Assembly: GCA_900553415.1 (NCBI GenBank) | Contig: USDH01000021.1 | Span: forward strand, 1 to 14,928 | DNA length: 14,928 nucleotides | Source: an uncultured Collinsella sp. | Lineage (GTDB): Bacteria; Actinomycetota; Coriobacteriia; Coriobacteriales; Coriobacteriaceae | Direction of reading: 5' to 3' | In this document: piece after piece, positions 14,666 to 14,928 of the stretch | How the letters are laid out: every line of letters begins with the position of its first letter | How positions within the stretch are numbered: position 1 is the first letter of the stretch | Notes under the pieces: generated by a model | The model's database searches: none | Seen by the model: the letters and a program-made list of their open reading frames with translations, nothing else | Told to the model about the DNA's origin: nothing | Translations under genes and position numbers: made by a program

Positions 14666-14928
14666 CTAGCCGCTTTTGACCTTACCGGTCCTGCTGGAGC
14701 CACCCACCTGAGCCAATACAAATAGCTCCATTCAATTTGTCGGCAACCTGCTCGATACAGTAATTCGTACTTTAATTCGTTACGACTTAATTCGTTATAC
14801 CTTATCTATACGCAAATGTTCCCGGTACCGCCGGTAGCAGTAGCCCCTTCGTTTTGTCGGCATGCTGAGCAAATGGGATGACAAGCGCGGTCCAGCCCTT
14901 CTATGCCGCCCCTACCCCAGCGAGCGGT
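14666..14928. other. Non-coding, repeat-bearing stretch at the right edge
   Basis: I see no convincing gene here. Besides the TAATTCGT repeats there are two direct copies of TTTGTCGGCA (14736-14745 and 14853-14862) and a GC-rich GGTACCGCCGGTA segment. Short open frames on the minus strand (one of 22 codons from ATG 14863) lack a ribosome-binding site. The segment may be a long upstream control region of the ATPase or the remains of a mobile element. Confidence 0.4.
14761..14795. repeat. Three direct repeats of TAATTCGT
   Basis: TAATTCGT occurs at 14761-14768, 14773-14780 and 14788-14795, spaced 12 and 15 bases. The second and third copies extend to TTAATTCGTTA-like forms. Function is unknown; it could be a further regulator-binding region. 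Confidence 0.5.

Noticed and set aside
14795..14863. 22-codon arginine-rich minus-strand open frame
   Set aside because: No ribosome-binding site, very short, overlaps repeats, and no recognised family.

Overview
The window looks like chromosomal DNA of a GC-rich actinobacterium of the Coriobacteriia, most likely Collinsella or a close relative. This rests on the coding style, GTG starts, a PstB/PhoP-PhoR block, a VanR/VanS-like pair beside a serine D,D-carboxypeptidase, and a COG1672-type AAA ATPase. It is inferred by reading only; no database was searched. Two flanks (about 1-1580 and 13500-14928) are visibly more AT-rich than the core and look accessory.

Layout: (1) 1-1580: a Fic family gene cut by the left edge and frameshifted at a G6 run, then a double perfect palindrome, then a small minus-strand gene frameshifted at an A4 run. 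(2) 1586-3511 (-): htpG, with an intrinsic terminator across its stop codon and another T-tailed hairpin just upstream of its start. (3) 3715-6322 (-): a short operon, Wzz-like chain-length regulator, CpsD-type tyrosine kinase, CpsB-type PHP tyrosine phosphatase, then a GNAT acetyltransferase; no glycosyltransferases are present. (4) 6518-9614 (-): pstB, a PhoP/PhoB-type regulator and a PhoR-type kinase, ending in a clear terminator; pstSCA and phoU are absent here. (5) 9718-11678 (-): a VanR-like regulator and a four-helix VanS-like kinase. (6) 11876-13216 (+): a secreted D-Ala-D-Ala carboxypeptidase, divergent from the VanRS-like pair, with its own terminator. (7) 13348-13438 (-): tRNA-Ser(GCU), with encoded CCA, promoter and terminator, facing a tRNA T-arm fragment in opposite orientation. 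(8) 13507-14589 (-): an AAA+ ATPase with a C-terminal winged helix, preceded by three 19-bp tandem repeats and then about 260 bp of repeat-containing non-coding DNA.

Functionally the core is about the cell envelope and phosphate: polysaccharide chain-length control through tyrosine phosphorylation, phosphate sensing and uptake, and peptidoglycan trimming next to a Van-type sensor. The best candidates for something new are the six-half-site repeat array at the ATPase start, the homopolymer frameshifts in the Fic region with the 33-bp-arm palindrome behind them, and the VanRS-like/carboxypeptidase arrangement without vanHAX.
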